Position numbers and translations under genes: made by a program | The notes under the pieces: generated by a model | Databases searched by the model: none | The model's input: the letters and a program-made list of their open reading frames with translations, nothing else | Told to the model about the DNA's origin: nothing | Shown here: positions 1-10,556 of the stretch, in pieces | Numbering within the stretch: the first letter of the stretch is position 1 | Layout: each line of letters starts with the position of its first letter | Source: Streptomyces aurantiogriseus | GTDB lineage: Bacteria > Actinomycetota > Actinomycetes > Streptomycetales > Streptomycetaceae | DNA length: 64,000 nucleotides | NCBI RefSeq assembly: GCF_014649375.1 | Contig: NZ_BMSX01000004.1 | Span: forward strand, 1 to 64,000 | Reading direction: 5' to 3'

Positions 1-283
1 ACCCGAGAGACTCTCTCAGGCTTTCCTCCGGGCGCTTCCCTTCGGTCTTGCGTTTCCGAGTCTATCAGATCTTTTCTCGATCCGATTTCCTCGGTGCTTT
101 CCAGGCCACCGCTTTTGTTTCGCGGTTTCCTTTCCGGCGGTTCCGACTTTATCAGAAGTTCCAGGCCGGTCTGACCGGCCACTCATTTCCGATTCATCGG
201 GAGGGGCTTCTGCGGAATCGATGTTCCGAGATGCCATATAGATACTCACTCGCTGCCGACCGAACCACGTCCAGTCCAGGCAA
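1..283 (-). other. rRNA operon leader (5' part), 16S gene off the left edge
   Basis: Read on the minus strand, this stretch matches what I remember of the transcribed leader between the promoters and the 16S gene of Streptomyces rrn operons, with phrases such as GAAACGCAAGACCGAAGGG and GGAAGCGCCCGGAGGAAAG just before the window edge. It is much more AT-rich than the surrounding genes. Two similar blocks, TCTGATAAAGTCGG (143-156) and TCTGATAGACTCGG (56-69), look like repeated -10 regions of the multiple promoters these operons carry. A 77-codon open frame crosses it, but its codon use is unlike Streptomyces coding DNA, so I do not call a protein here. The 16S gene is expected immediately to the left. 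Confidence 0.8.
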
Positions 284-290
284 CTGTTCG

Positions 291-319
291 AATCTACCTC
301 CCCACGCGCTCCGTGTCAA
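291..319 (-). promoter_or_regulatory. Strong vegetative promoter of the rRNA operon
   Basis: On the minus strand TTGACA (319-314) is followed after exactly 17 bases by TAGATT (296-291), a near-consensus promoter for the principal sigma factor. It reads into the rRNA leader, with transcription predicted to start near 284. It lies just past the stop of the SpoIIM-like gene. Confidence 0.8.
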
Positions 320-372
320 CGGCTCTTGTGGGGCGAAGAGGAGACTAGCAGTTCAGCAAGCGTTCACGCACA

Positions 373-1377
373 TCAGGCGGCCGTCGGCACCGTCGCGCTG
401 CGCTCGGCTGCGTCGACATCGCCCGTGTCTCCGGCGCGGGCAGCCCTGCCGCCGAGGACGTAGACGTAGGCGAGGAAGGCCAGCTCGGCAGCGATGCCGA
501 TGGTGATGCGGGTCCAGGTGGGCAGACCGGAGGGGGTGACGAAGCCTTCGATGGCTCCCGAGACGAAGAGGACCAGGGCGAGGCCGATGGCCATGCCCAC
601 GGCGGCTCGGCCCTCCTCGGCGAGGGCGGTGCGTCGGGTACGGGGGCCCGGATCGATCAGGGTCCAGCCGAGGCGTAGGCCGGTACCGGCGGCGACGAAG
701 ACCGCGGTCAGTTCGAGGAGGCCGTGCGGGAGGACCAGGCCGAGGAAGGTGTCGAGTCGGCCCGCTGAGGACATGAGGCCGACGCCGATGCCCAGGTTGA
801 GCATGTTCTGGAAGAGGATCCAGAGGACCGGGAGGCCCAGGAAGGCGCCCAGGACCAGGCACATCGCTGCGGCCTGGGCGTTGTTCGTCCAGACCTGGGC
901 GGCGAACGAGGTCGCCGGGTGGCTCGAGTAGTACGTCTCGTACTGGCCGCCGGGTCGGGTGAGCTCCCGCAGTTCGCTGGGGGCCGCTATGGAGGACTGC
1001 ACTTCCGGGTGGGTGCCGATCCACCAGCCCAGGAGGGCGGCGATCGCGGTGGAGGCGAGCGCGGTGGGTACCCACCAGTGCCGTGACCGGTAGACGGCGG
1101 CGGGGAAGCCCTGAGTGAGGAAGCGGGTGACGTCGCGCCAGGAGGCGCGTCGGGTGCCTGTCACGGCGCTACGCGCGCGTGCCACCAGTTGACTGAGGCG
1201 GCCGGTGAGCTGGGGGTCGGGGGCGCTGGACTGAATGAGGGAGAGGTGGGTGGCGGTGCGCTGGTACAGGGTGACGAGTTCGTCTGCCTCGGTGCCGGTG
1301 AGGTTGCGTCGGCGCAGGAGGGCGTCGAGGCGGTCCCACTCGGCTCGGTGGGCGGAGACGAAGACGTCGAGGTCCAT
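373..1377 (-). CDS. SpoIIM/DUF95 family integral membrane protein
   Basis: This 334-residue membrane protein resembles the stage II sporulation protein M family (DUF95). The N-terminal ~95 residues are soluble and charged; the rest holds about five or six hydrophobic segments, beginning near residue 105 (after SRHWWVPTALAS). The stretch with PVLWILFQNMLNLGIGVG and FLGLVLPHGLLEL is the conserved core of the family, in which a His-Gly follows a membrane helix. In Bacillus the namesake acts in peptidoglycan remodelling during engulfment; in actinomycetes the role is unknown and engulfment does not occur. It starts at ATG with GAGGAG 11 bases upstream and diverges from an RDD protein gene, a common actinobacterial pairing that suggests a shared membrane function. 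Confidence 0.85.
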   Translation of the reverse strand: MDLDVFVSAHRAEWDRLDALLRRRNLTGTEADELVTLYQRTATHLSLIQSSAPDPQLTGRLSQLVARARSAVTGTRRASWRDVTRFLTQGFPAAVYRSRHWWVPTALASTAIAALLGWWIGTHPEVQSSIAAPSELRELTRPGGQYETYYSSHPATSFAAQVWTNNAQAAAMCLVLGAFLGLPVLWILFQNMLNLGIGVGLMSSAGRLDTFLGLVLPHGLLELTAVFVAAGTGLRLGWTLIDPGPRTRRTALAEEGRAAVGMAIGLALVLFVSGAIEGFVTPSGLPTWTRITIGIAAELAFLAYVYVLGGRAARAGDTGDVDAAERSATVPTAA

Positions 1378-1508
1378 CGGTGTGCCTGCTCCTCGGCTGT
1401 TTCCTCGGCGGCCGGTCGTAGGTGTCAGCTTGTCGTACTGCGGCGCCGTGTGCGCTCAGCTTGGCAGACTGGCCGTTGTCGGGGCAGGTCAGGGAAGGGA
1501 CGGCGGGC

Positions 1509-2465
1509 GTGAGTGAGCTGGTGACCGGTGAGGCGGTGGCGCTGGAGCTGCGGCCTGCCAGGCTGCCCAGCAGGGCCTTGGCCGCGTTGCTGGACGTGAC
1601 CGTGGCCCTGGTGGCCTACGTCGTCGTGAGCTTCGGCTTGCTGATGGCCACTGCGTCCTTGGACGAGGCGGCGCAGATCGCGGTGTCGATCGCCACGTTC
1701 CTGCTTGTGCTGGTGGGTGGGCCGATCGCGGTGGAGACGCTCAGCCATGGGCGGTCGCTCGGGAAGACGGCGTGCGGGTTGCGTGTGGTGCGGGACGACG
1801 GTGGGCCGATCCGGTTCCGGCACTCACTGGTGCGGGGCGCGCTCGGTGTCGTCGAGATACTGCTGACAGCGGGGGTGGTGGCGTGCATCGCCTCGCTCGT
1901 GTCGGCTCGTGGGCGGCGGCTCGGTGACGTCTTCGCCGGGACGCTGGTGGTGCGGGAGCGGGTGCCGGTGGCGCGGACGGGTTTCCTGCCGCCTCCGCCG
2001 CCGTGGCTGGCCGGGCAGTTCTCGGGGCTGGATCTGTCGGGGGTGCCGGACGGTCTGTGGCTGGCGATCAGGCAGTACCTCGGGCGGATGAGCCAGTTGG
2101 ATCCGCAGGTCGGGTGGGCGATGGGAGAGCGTTTGGCTGGGGATCTGGCGGCGCGTACGGGGGTTCCGATGCCTCAGGGGGTGCCGCCGGCCGCGTATCT
2201 GGCGGCTGTGGTGCAGGAGCGGCAGGTCCGGGAGTCGCGGCGGGCGTTCGGGGGTGCGGGTGGTGTCGGGCAGTCCGGCATCGCGCCTGTCCACGGTCCG
2301 GCGGGTGCGCCGTCTCGTGGTGCACCGGTCGTTCAGGAGTCTGGTGCGGTCGGCGGGGTTCCGCCTGCGGCGCCGGAGCCTCCCGGTCAGGGCCGGCCGG
2401 CGGCGCCTGCGGATCGGATACCGCCGGCCGAGCGTCCGGCCACGGGGTTCGTGCCGCCTGCCTAG
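1509..2465 (+). CDS. RDD family membrane protein
   Basis: The protein has 318 residues. I place the start at GTG 1509 because an AAGGGA ribosome site lies 8 bases upstream; the frame stays open further 5' to 1422 but without such a site. The RDD domain spans roughly residues 20-155: an Arg-containing first helix (LPSRALAALLDVTVALVAYV), two more helices, the HGRSLGKTACGLRVV segment, and the closing Arg-Leu-Gly-Asp motif (RRLGDVFAGTLVV). The C-terminal half is a cytoplasmic tail that becomes low complexity (Gly, Pro, Ala) after about residue 240. The function of the family is poorly defined; some members take part in transport. It diverges from the SpoIIM-like gene. Confidence 0.85.
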   Translation: MSELVTGEAVALELRPARLPSRALAALLDVTVALVAYVVVSFGLLMATASLDEAAQIAVSIATFLLVLVGGPIAVETLSHGRSLGKTACGLRVVRDDGGPIRFRHSLVRGALGVVEILLTAGVVACIASLVSARGRRLGDVFAGTLVVRERVPVARTGFLPPPPPWLAGQFSGLDLSGVPDGLWLAIRQYLGRMSQLDPQVGWAMGERLAGDLAARTGVPMPQGVPPAAYLAAVVQERQVRESRRAFGGAGGVGQSGIAPVHGPAGAPSRGAPVVQESGAVGGVPPAAPEPPGQGRPAAPADRIPPAERPATGFVPPA

Positions 2466-2491
2466 CTCCTTCTCGCGTTCGGTTCACGCGC

Positions 2492-3106
2492 TCAGTCGAA
2501 GGTCGACGGGGGCGATTCGAGGTCTTCCAGTTCGATGCCGGGTGCCGCGAGGACCACGTCGCCGGTGATGTGGACGGCGTGCTGTTCGCCCGTGTCCAGG
2601 GCTGTGACCTGGTATTCGTCCACGGTCAGGGGGCCGTTGTCAGTGGTGTGTGTTTGTCTGTTCACCAAGGCCCAGGACTGGTCCACGGTGCGCGGGGCGA
2701 GGACCGGGTCGGTGAAGGCGACGAGGCGTAGGCGGGTCGCGGGCGTGGAGGGGGTGAGGCGTAGGAGTCGGGTGGTGGCGATGAGGAAGGCGGGGGATGT
2801 GCCGGTGAAGGCATGGGCCTGGACGTTGCCTTCCGTGGCGTGGGTGCCGGTGGGGTCGGTGCGGACCCAGGTGACGCCGTCGAGCGCGGCGCCGCGGACC
2901 TGCCAGCTGCCGGCATGGAGTTCGAGGCGGAGGGGGCGGCCGAGGTCGTCGAGGGTGAGGTCGACGGAGCCGGTGTGATCGCCGGTGGAGGTGGTCAGCT
3001 GGGAGACATAGCGCCAGCCGGAGGGGCCGGGGGCGCATTGGAAGTGCTCGTGGGCGAGGGGGGTGTGATCGTGCGGATCGTGGAGCGAATAACGGCCGCG
3101 GGGCAT
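2492..3106 (-). CDS. Conserved actinomycete protein of unknown function
   Basis: I do not recognise the family of this 204-residue protein. It has no signal peptide or membrane segment and is rich in predicted beta strands, with repeated patterns such as GDHTGSVDLTLDDLGRPLRLE and several short Thr/His-rich strands, so it is probably a cytosolic beta-sandwich or barrel. It begins MPRGRYSLHDPHDHTPLAHEHF, where clustered His residues could bind a ligand. It is convergent with the RDD gene (26-base gap) and lies downstream of ahcY on the same strand, separated from it by a strong hairpin, so it is probably transcribed on its own. Confidence 0.75.
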   Translation of the reverse strand: MPRGRYSLHDPHDHTPLAHEHFQCAPGPSGWRYVSQLTTSTGDHTGSVDLTLDDLGRPLRLELHAGSWQVRGAALDGVTWVRTDPTGTHATEGNVQAHAFTGTSPAFLIATTRLLRLTPSTPATRLRLVAFTDPVLAPRTVDQSWALVNRQTHTTDNGPLTVDEYQVTALDTGEQHAVHITGDVVLAAPGIELEDLESPPSTFD

Positions 3107-3194
3107 GGGGGTCCTGGGGTGTGACGGGCTGGTCCGGTCACCTCGGCGAGTCGGCGCCGGCGCTTGTGGCGGCGGTCCGGCCGGAGGCCAATGG

Positions 3195-3229
3195 GGCAGG
3201 CCCCCGACACGGGGGTGCGGGGGCCTGCC
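3195..3229 (-). terminator. Transcription terminator after ahcY
   Basis: A perfect 12-base inverted repeat (GGCAGGCCCCCG at 3195-3206, CGGGGGCCTGCC at 3218-3229) with an 11-base loop lies about 65 bases past the ahcY stop. There is no long T-run, which is usual in Streptomyces. Confidence 0.75.
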
Positions 3230-3295
3230 TCGGAGGACCTGGCCGAGGAGCGCGTCCGTGGACGGGTGCGCTCCTCGGCGGGTGGGGCTGCGGAC

Positions 3296-4948
<1,653 letters not shown>

Positions 4949-5043
4949 CTACACCGGAGGCGCGGCGCGGCCCCAGTCCACCTCCGAACAGATCACGCCG
5001 ATCACGGAGGGTGAGGAGGGGCGGGAGAGAGGGGAAAAAGCCG

Positions 5044-5072
5044 CGGGGCCCGCCGGTGTTCGGCGAGCCCCG
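5044..5072 (-). terminator. Rho-independent terminator of the CDF transporter gene
   Basis: On the minus strand the stem CGGGGC-GGCTCGCCG type hairpin (arms 5044-5055 and 5061-5072, one mismatch, 5-base loop) is followed by a run of five T residues, just past the stop of the cation efflux gene. Confidence 0.75.
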
Positions 5073-5088
5073 TGGGGTGGAGAGAGGG

Positions 5089-6069
5089 TCAGTGGTCGGC
5101 CGCGGGGTGGGCCGGGCCGCCCGGGGTGGCTTCGGGGTCGGCGCCCTTGGCGGCCTCGGCCTCGCTGTAGATGTCGGGCTCGAGGTAGATGACGCGGGCG
5201 ATGGGGACGGCCTGGCGGATGCGGGACTCGGCGGCGTCGATGGCGTCGGCGATCTGGGTGGCCGTGTTGTCGTGCTGGACGGCGATCTTGGCAGCGACGA
5301 GGAGTTCCTCGGGGCCGAGGTGGAGCGTGCGCATGTGGATGACGCGGGTGACGGTGGCGCCGTCGACGATGGCGGCCTCGATCTTCTGGGTCTCCTCCGC
5401 GCCGGCGGCCTCGCCGAGGAGGAGGGACTTGGTCTCGATGGCCAGGACGACGGCGATGAGGACGAGCAGGACGCCGATGCAGATGGTGCCGATGCCGTCC
5501 CAGACGCCGTCACCGGTGATCAGGGCCAGGCCGACGCCGAGGAGGGCGAGGATCAGACCGACGAGCGCGCCCAGGTCCTCCAGGAGGACGACCGGGAGTT
5601 CGGGGGCCTTGGCATGGCGGACGAACTCGGTCCAGGACTTCCTGCCGCGCAGGACGTTGGACTCCTTGATGGCCGTCCGGAAGGAGAAGGACTCGGCGAT
5701 GATCGCGAAGACCAGGACACCGACCGGCCAGTACCAGTGTTCGATCTCGTGCGGGTGCTTGATCTTCTCGTAGCCCTCGTAGAGGGCGAACATGCCGCCG
5801 ACCGAGAAGAGGATGATGGAGACGAGGAAGGCGTAGATGTAGCGCTCGCGCCCGTAGCCGAAGGGGTGCTGCGGGGTGGCCTCGCGCTGGGCCTTCTTGC
5901 CGCCGACGAGGAGGAGGGCCTGGTTTCCGGAGTCGGCGAGCGAGTGGACGCCTTCGGCGAGCATGGACGACGAGCCGCTGAAGGCGAACGCCACGAACTT
6001 CGATGCCGCGATCGCGAGATTGGCGACGAGTGCCGCCACGATCGCCTTGGTGCCGCCTGACGCGCTCAT
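5089..6069 (-). CDS. Cation diffusion facilitator (CDF) family transporter
   Basis: A 326-residue inner-membrane divalent-metal/proton antiporter. The start is ATG 6069 (MSASGGTKAIVAALVANLAIA), with AAGGGA 11 bases upstream; the frame runs open far upstream through manA only because of GC bias. It shows about six membrane helices. The HSLADSGNQ segment in helix 2 carries the metal-site Asp of the family, and FGYGRERYIY is typical of the subgroup related to human ZnT9. The C-terminal ~85 residues form the cytoplasmic ferredoxin-like domain (VHMRTLHLGPEELLVAAKI-like strands). The substrate is probably Zn, Fe or Mn. It lies 137 bases downstream of manA on the same strand and ends at its own terminator. 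Confidence 0.92.
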   Translation of the reverse strand: MSASGGTKAIVAALVANLAIAASKFVAFAFSGSSSMLAEGVHSLADSGNQALLLVGGKKAQREATPQHPFGYGRERYIYAFLVSIILFSVGGMFALYEGYEKIKHPHEIEHWYWPVGVLVFAIIAESFSFRTAIKESNVLRGRKSWTEFVRHAKAPELPVVLLEDLGALVGLILALLGVGLALITGDGVWDGIGTICIGVLLVLIAVVLAIETKSLLLGEAAGAEETQKIEAAIVDGATVTRVIHMRTLHLGPEELLVAAKIAVQHDNTATQIADAIDAAESRIRQAVPIARVIYLEPDIYSEAEAAKGADPEATPGGPAHPAADH

Positions 6070-6206
6070 GTGTTCGCGTGGTCCCTTCGTCCTGGGGGTC
6101 GTCCTCGGGGCGCTGGTGCCGTCGTCGGCTTTGCCCGTCCTTTGCGGTGGGTCATTGTTGCAGCCCGGTCCGCCATCCGTGTGCCCGGAGGGGCGAGTGG
6201 GATGCG

Positions 6207-7358
6207 TCAGGCGACGACGGTGGCCCGGAAGACCGTACCGGCTCCGGACACTTCGGCTGTTTCGCCCGCGGGGACGAAGACGGAGTGGCCGGGGGTCAGG
6301 GTGTGGTCGCCGGCGTGTACGGAGCCTGCCGTGCAGAGGAGGATCTGCGGGGTCGGGAGGGTGAGGTCGTGAGGGGCGGTGCCCTCCGGGAGGACGTAGC
6401 GGGAGAGGCGGAACTCGTCGATGGGGGTTTCGTAGACCTCCTCGCCGTCCGGGGTGGCCTCGGGGCGCAGTACGCCGGGGTCGCCGGGTTCGAAGCGGAC
6501 GATGCGCAGGAGCTCGGGGACGTCGACGTGTTTGGGGGTCAGGCCGCAGCGCAGGACGTTGTCGGAGTTGGCCATGATCTCGACGCCGAGGCCGCTGAGG
6601 TAGGCGTGCGGGATGCCGGCGCCGAGGAAGAGGGCTTCGCCGGGCTGGAGGCGGACGTGGTTGAGGAGCATGGCCGCGAGGACGCCGGGGTCGCCCGGGT
6701 AGTGGTGGGCGATGCCGGCGTAGGGGGCGTAGTCGCCGCCGAGGCGGTCGCAGGCGGCTGCGGCGGCCGCGACGGTGTGGGCCATCTCCTCGGGGTCGGC
6801 GGTGAGGATCGCGGTGAGGACCTCGCGCAGGGCGGCGTCCTCGGGGTGGGCGTGCAGGAGGTCGACGTACGGCTTGAGGGAGTCGACGCCGAGGCCGTCG
6901 AGGAGGTCGGCGGCCTGGACGGGGGCGCGGAAGCCGCAGAGGCCGTCGAACTCGGTGAGGGCGCAGATGAGTTCGGGCTTGTGGTTGGCGTCCTTGTAGT
7001 TGCGGTGCGGGGCGTCCACGGGGATGCCGCGGCGCTCCTCGTCCTCGTAGCCCTCCTTGGCCTGTTCCAGGTTGGGGTGGACCTGCAGGGAGAGGGGGGC
7101 GCCGGCGGCGAGGATCTTGAGGAGGAAGGGGAGGCGGGGGCCGAATCTGGCCGTCGCCTTGGTCCCGAGTTCTCGCTCCGGGTCGGCCTCGATGACCTCG
7201 ACGAGGGTGCCCCGGGCGGTGCGGGAGGGTGCGCCCGGGTGGGCGCCCATCCACATCTCGGCCTGCGGTTCGCCGGTCGGTTCGACGCCGAGCAGGCCGG
7301 GGATCGCGGTCGGGGAACCCCAGGCGTAGGGGCGGACGGTGTTGTCGAGGCGGTCCAT
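6207..7358 (-). CDS. manA: Mannose-6-phosphate isomerase, class I
   Basis: A zinc-dependent isomerase of 383 residues converting fructose-6-phosphate to mannose-6-phosphate, the entry to GDP-mannose. The N-terminal LDNTVRPYAWGSPTAIPGL is the conserved opening of type I enzymes. LSLQVHPNLEQAKEGY holds the metal-binding Gln and His, HRNYKDANHKPELICALTEF carries the metal Glu, and the C-terminal cupin contains the AYLSGLGVEIMANSDNVLRCGLT block around the active site. It sits downstream of a SIS-domain isomerase and manB, and the set supplies mannose phosphates for GDP-mannose made by the pyrophosphorylase at 23581-24663. Confidence 0.96.
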   Translation of the reverse strand: MDRLDNTVRPYAWGSPTAIPGLLGVEPTGEPQAEMWMGAHPGAPSRTARGTLVEVIEADPERELGTKATARFGPRLPFLLKILAAGAPLSLQVHPNLEQAKEGYEDEERRGIPVDAPHRNYKDANHKPELICALTEFDGLCGFRAPVQAADLLDGLGVDSLKPYVDLLHAHPEDAALREVLTAILTADPEEMAHTVAAAAAACDRLGGDYAPYAGIAHHYPGDPGVLAAMLLNHVRLQPGEALFLGAGIPHAYLSGLGVEIMANSDNVLRCGLTPKHVDVPELLRIVRFEPGDPGVLRPEATPDGEEVYETPIDEFRLSRYVLPEGTAPHDLTLPTPQILLCTAGSVHAGDHTLTPGHSVFVPAGETAEVSGAGTVFRATVVA

Positions 7359-7480
7359 GGTGGTGTCTCTGCCTGTCTGTCGGTCTGTCGCGGCGGCCCG
7401 CGGCGGTCGGGGCGCTGCGAGGGTCTGTCGGCGGGTGTCCGCGAGGGGCGTCGTCTGTCTGCGGACGTTCGGTCGCCAGA

Positions 7481-8614
7481 TCAGGATCCCGAGGCGAGCG
7501 CCAGGTAAACGGCGGCGAAATCCGTGATGGCGATCAGTTCGGCGAGGCTGACGAGTTCGTCGCCGGCCTCTGGTTCGAGTTCGCTGATCGGCGTGTCGTG
7601 GCTGAGGGCCAGGTCACGGGCGGCCGGGGCGGCGGTGAGGCCGCCGATGGGGCGGTCGCGCAGGAGCACCACGCGCGCGTGCAGGGCGGGTTGTTCCTCG
7701 ACGCGGTCGCGGAAGAAGTCGTCCGGGTCGGCGCTCGCGGCGAGGGGGCCGGCGAGCAGGGCGCTGTGGGAGGAGAGGGCCTCGGGGAGTTCGGAGACGA
7801 CGGCGGGGCGGCCGGAGAGTTCGGCGAGCGCGGCGGCGAAGCGGCGGCCGGCGGGGCCGGCCGAGGTGCCCTCGGTCCAGATCACGGGGAGCGAGTCGGC
7901 GAGTTCGGCGGCCAGCGTCTTGGCCGGGTTGCTGTAGGTCGCGATGGCGGGGCCGCAGCGTTCGGCGATGTGGTCGAGGCGATCGGCGACCTTCTCGAGC
8001 GCGTCCGCGGGGGCGGAGAGCAGGGCGATGCGGTCCAGGAGCGCGAGGAGGGGCGTGAACAGGGCCCACAGGACGCCGGGTGCGGACGCGGCGACGGGGG
8101 GTTGCTCGTCGTGTTCGTACGGCGCGGTCGCCAGCGGTACGAACAGGCCGTGGGCGGCGGTCACCGCTTCGGTGAGCGGGGAGCGGGTGGGGGCCACGGC
8201 GACGACGGTGCAGCCGCGGCGGTAGGCATGCTCGGCGAGGAGGCAGAGGCCGGGTTCGGTGCCGTCGGGGGTGGCGATCAGGAGGAGGTCCACGGAGCCG
8301 ACCCAGCCGGGGAGTTCCCAGCGCAGGGCGCCTGCGGCGGGGGCGACGCCGGTGGGGGCGAGGCGGATGACGGGGCAGGCGGCGCCGGCGAGGGTGCCGA
8401 GGAGGTCGGCGACACAGATGGCGGCGGCGCCGGGGCCTGCGATGAGGATCGCGCGCGGGCGGCCGTCCGGCTTGAGCTGGTGGACGCCGGCCTCGGTGGC
8501 GTGCCGGACCGCGGTGCGGACGCGGGCGCCGGCTTCGGCCGCTCCGCGCAGGAGGGCGCGGTGGTCCGCCTCGGCCAGGGCCTCCGGCGTGTCGAGCAGC
8601 GATTCGTCGAGCAT
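7481..8614 (-). CDS. SIS-domain phosphosugar isomerase-like protein
   Basis: This 377-residue protein belongs to the SIS-domain family that lies between manA and manB in actinobacteria and is related to bifunctional phosphoglucose/phosphomannose isomerases. The N-terminal SIS fold (~residues 50-170) includes PRAILIAGPGAAAICVADLL and LLLIATPDGTEPGL. A second half-domain (~215-370) begins at the LPVIWTEGTSAGPAGRRFA segment. Typical enzymes have cleaner phosphate loops and a catalytic Glu/His late in the chain; I cannot confirm activity from sequence alone. GGAGA lies 9 bases before the ATG. It is probably co-transcribed with manA (122-base gap). Confidence 0.85.
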   Translation of the reverse strand: MLDESLLDTPEALAEADHRALLRGAAEAGARVRTAVRHATEAGVHQLKPDGRPRAILIAGPGAAAICVADLLGTLAGAACPVIRLAPTGVAPAAGALRWELPGWVGSVDLLLIATPDGTEPGLCLLAEHAYRRGCTVVAVAPTRSPLTEAVTAAHGLFVPLATAPYEHDEQPPVAASAPGVLWALFTPLLALLDRIALLSAPADALEKVADRLDHIAERCGPAIATYSNPAKTLAAELADSLPVIWTEGTSAGPAGRRFAAALAELSGRPAVVSELPEALSSHSALLAGPLAASADPDDFFRDRVEEQPALHARVVLLRDRPIGGLTAAPAARDLALSHDTPISELEPEAGDELVSLAELIAITDFAAVYLALASGS

Positions 8615-8756
8615 GGCGTCAGTTCTCCGATCGCCGGGTCGTCGTCGGTGTGCGGGCGCCGGGGGTGCCGGGTTTGCCTGGGGTGGGGTGTTCCCTGCGC
8701 TGCCGTGGTCACCCCTGGGTGGGGCGCGGTGTCGGGGCTGCGTGCCGGGGCCGCCC

Positions 8757-8927
8757 TTACGCGGGGCGGCGGGCCTCGTCGACGAGGAGGACGGGGATGC
8801 CGTCGCGGACGGGGTACGCCAGGCCGCAGTCCTGACCGGTGCAGATCAGCTCGGCGTCCTGCTCCTTGAGGGGGGCGTGGCAGACCGGGCAGGCGAGGAT
8901 CTCCAGGAGGCCGGCTTCGAGCGGCAT
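8757..8927 (-). CDS. Trm112 family small zinc protein
   Basis: A 56-residue protein of the Trm112 family (formerly UPF0434). The pattern [10 protein letters not shown] near residue 13 and [18 protein letters not shown] after it gives two CxxC-like clusters (here C-P-V-C, and later Cys) followed by the hallmark [11 protein letters not shown]. In eukaryotes and archaea Trm112 activates several methyltransferases acting on tRNA, rRNA and release factors; the bacterial role is probably similar but unproven. The start is ATG 8927 with AAGGGA just upstream; longer in-frame starts have no ribosome site. It is located between manB and the SIS gene. Confidence 0.9.
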   Translation of the reverse strand: MPLEAGLLEILACPVCHAPLKEQDAELICTGQDCGLAYPVRDGIPVLLVDEARRPA

Positions 8928-9191
8928 GGGGTGTCCCTTCGGTTGTGGGGTTGTACGGATGTGCCTGGTCAGCGTACCGCTGGTGGGGGTGGGGTGTTGG
9001 GGTGACCGTCGGGGGGGTTTCGCCCTGCCGCCCTTGCCCGTTCCCCTCCCCGGGGTTCTGCCCCTTCGCCCCCGCCAGGGGATTCGCCCCGGGTCGGAGG
9101 CGGAACCCCGTCGCGTCACTCCCGCAAGGCTGCGGGGCCGGTCAGGCCCCGCTCGGTGGGCGCGCCCTCGAGCCCCTCGCCCAGCCGCTCC
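8928..9191. other. Non-coding spacer with GC-rich inverted repeats
   Basis: This 264-base spacer lies between manB and the Trm112-like gene. It contains runs such as CCCGTTCCCCTCCCCGGGG, and GGGGCCGGTCAGGCCCC (an inverted repeat near 9137-9156), of the kind found between many Streptomyces genes. I see no gene in it. Confidence 0.5.
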
Positions 9192-10556
9192 TCAGTCCCG
9201 GATGACCGCCAGCACCTCGTCCCGGATCTTCCGCATCGTCGCCTCGTCCCGTGCCTCCGCGTTCAGGCGGAGGAGGGGCTCGGTGTTGGAGGGGCGGACG
9301 TTGAACCACCAGTCCTCGGAGGTGACCGTGAGGCCGTCGAGTTCGTCGAGGGTGATGCCCTCGCGGGTGCCGTACGCGGCCTTGATCGCCGCGATGCGGG
9401 CCTCCTGGTCGTCGACGGTGGAGTTGATCTCGCCGGAGCCGGTGTAGCGCTCGTACTGGGCGACAAGGGAGGACAGGGGGGACTCCTGGCCGCCGAGGTC
9501 GGCGAGGACGTGGAGGGCGGCCAGCATGCCGGTGTCGGCGTTCCAGAAGTCCTTGAAGTAGTAGTGGGCGGAGTGTTCGCCGCCGAAGATCGCGCCGGTG
9601 CGGGCCATCTCGGCCTTGATGAAGGAGTGGCCGACGCGGGTGCGGACGGGGGTGCCGCCGTTCTCCTTCACGACCTCGGGGACGGTCCAGGAGGTGATCA
9701 GGTTGTGGATGATCGTGCCCTCGCCGCCGTGTCGGGCGAGTTCGCGGGCGGCGACGAGAGCGGTGATCGCGGACGGGGAGACCGGGTCGCCCTGTTCGTC
9801 GATGACGAAGCACCGGTCCGCGTCGCCGTCGAAGGCGAGGCCGAGGTCGGCGCCCTCCTCGCGGACCCGCTTCTGCAGGTCGACGAGGTTGGCCGGGTCG
9901 AGGGGGTTGGCCTCGTGGTTCGGGAAGGTGCCGTCCAGCTCGAAGTACATGGGGACCGACGTCAGGGGCAGGCCGGCGAAGACCGTGGGGACGGTGTGGC
10001 CGCCCATGCCGTTGCCCGCGTCGACGACGACCTTCAGGGGGCGGATGGACGTCAGGTCGACGAGTGAGCGGAGGTGCGCCGCGTAATCGTCCAACGTGTC
10101 GGCCCTGGTGATGGTTCCCGGGGTCGGGGCGGGTTCGGGGGCGCCCGACTCCGTCCAGTACTCGACGAGTTCGCGGATCTCCGCCAGGCCGGTGTCCTGG
10201 CCGACCGGGGCCGCGCCCGCGCGGCACAGCTTGATGCCGTTGTACTGCGCCGGGTTGTGCGAGGCGGTGAACATGGCGCCCGGCAGGTTCAGCGCGCCCG
10301 AGGCGTAGTACAGCTGGTCCGTGGAGCACAGGCCGATCTCGGTGACGTGCACGCCGCGTGCCGCCGCGCCGCGGGCGAAGGCGCCGGACAGGCCGGGCGA
10401 GGAGGGGCGCATGTCGTGGCCGACGACGATCGCCCGGGCGTCGGTGATCTGGGCGAAGGCAGCCCCGAACAGCTCGGCCAGCGACTCGTCCCACTGGTCC
10501 GGGACCACCCCGCGTACGTCGTACGCCTTCACGATCTGCGACAGATCAGCAGCCAC
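9192..10556 (-). CDS. manB: Phosphomannomutase/phosphoglucomutase
   Basis: A 454-residue alpha-D-phosphohexomutase that interconverts mannose-6-phosphate and mannose-1-phosphate. The start is GTG 10556, with AAGGAAGG about 8 bases upstream. The four domains are visible through their signatures: IVKAYDVRGVVPDQW at the N-terminus, the phosphoserine loop GAMFTASHNPAQYNGIK (active Ser in TASHNP), the metal loop LGLAFDGDADRCFVIDE (DGDADR), the sugar loop GGEHSAHYYFKDF (GEHS), and the phosphate-binding RPSNTEPLLRLNAE near the C-terminus. It is the last gene of the block transcribed from the DUF3499 side and feeds GDP-mannose synthesis. Confidence 0.97.
   Translation of the reverse strand: MAADLSQIVKAYDVRGVVPDQWDESLAELFGAAFAQITDARAIVVGHDMRPSSPGLSGAFARGAAARGVHVTEIGLCSTDQLYYASGALNLPGAMFTASHNPAQYNGIKLCRAGAAPVGQDTGLAEIRELVEYWTESGAPEPAPTPGTITRADTLDDYAAHLRSLVDLTSIRPLKVVVDAGNGMGGHTVPTVFAGLPLTSVPMYFELDGTFPNHEANPLDPANLVDLQKRVREEGADLGLAFDGDADRCFVIDEQGDPVSPSAITALVAARELARHGGEGTIIHNLITSWTVPEVVKENGGTPVRTRVGHSFIKAEMARTGAIFGGEHSAHYYFKDFWNADTGMLAALHVLADLGGQESPLSSLVAQYERYTGSGEINSTVDDQEARIAAIKAAYGTREGITLDELDGLTVTSEDWWFNVRPSNTEPLLRLNAEARDEATMRKIRDEVLAVIRD

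Noticed and set aside
16..249. A 77-codon open frame on the minus strand at the left edge.
   Set aside because: Its third codon positions are not GC-biased and the DNA matches the remembered sequence of Streptomyces rRNA operon leaders, so it is not called as a protein.
285..300. GTTCGAATC resembling the T-loop of a tRNA.
   Set aside because: The flanking bases do not pair as a T-stem and no acceptor or anticodon arms are present; the site lies in the rRNA promoter.
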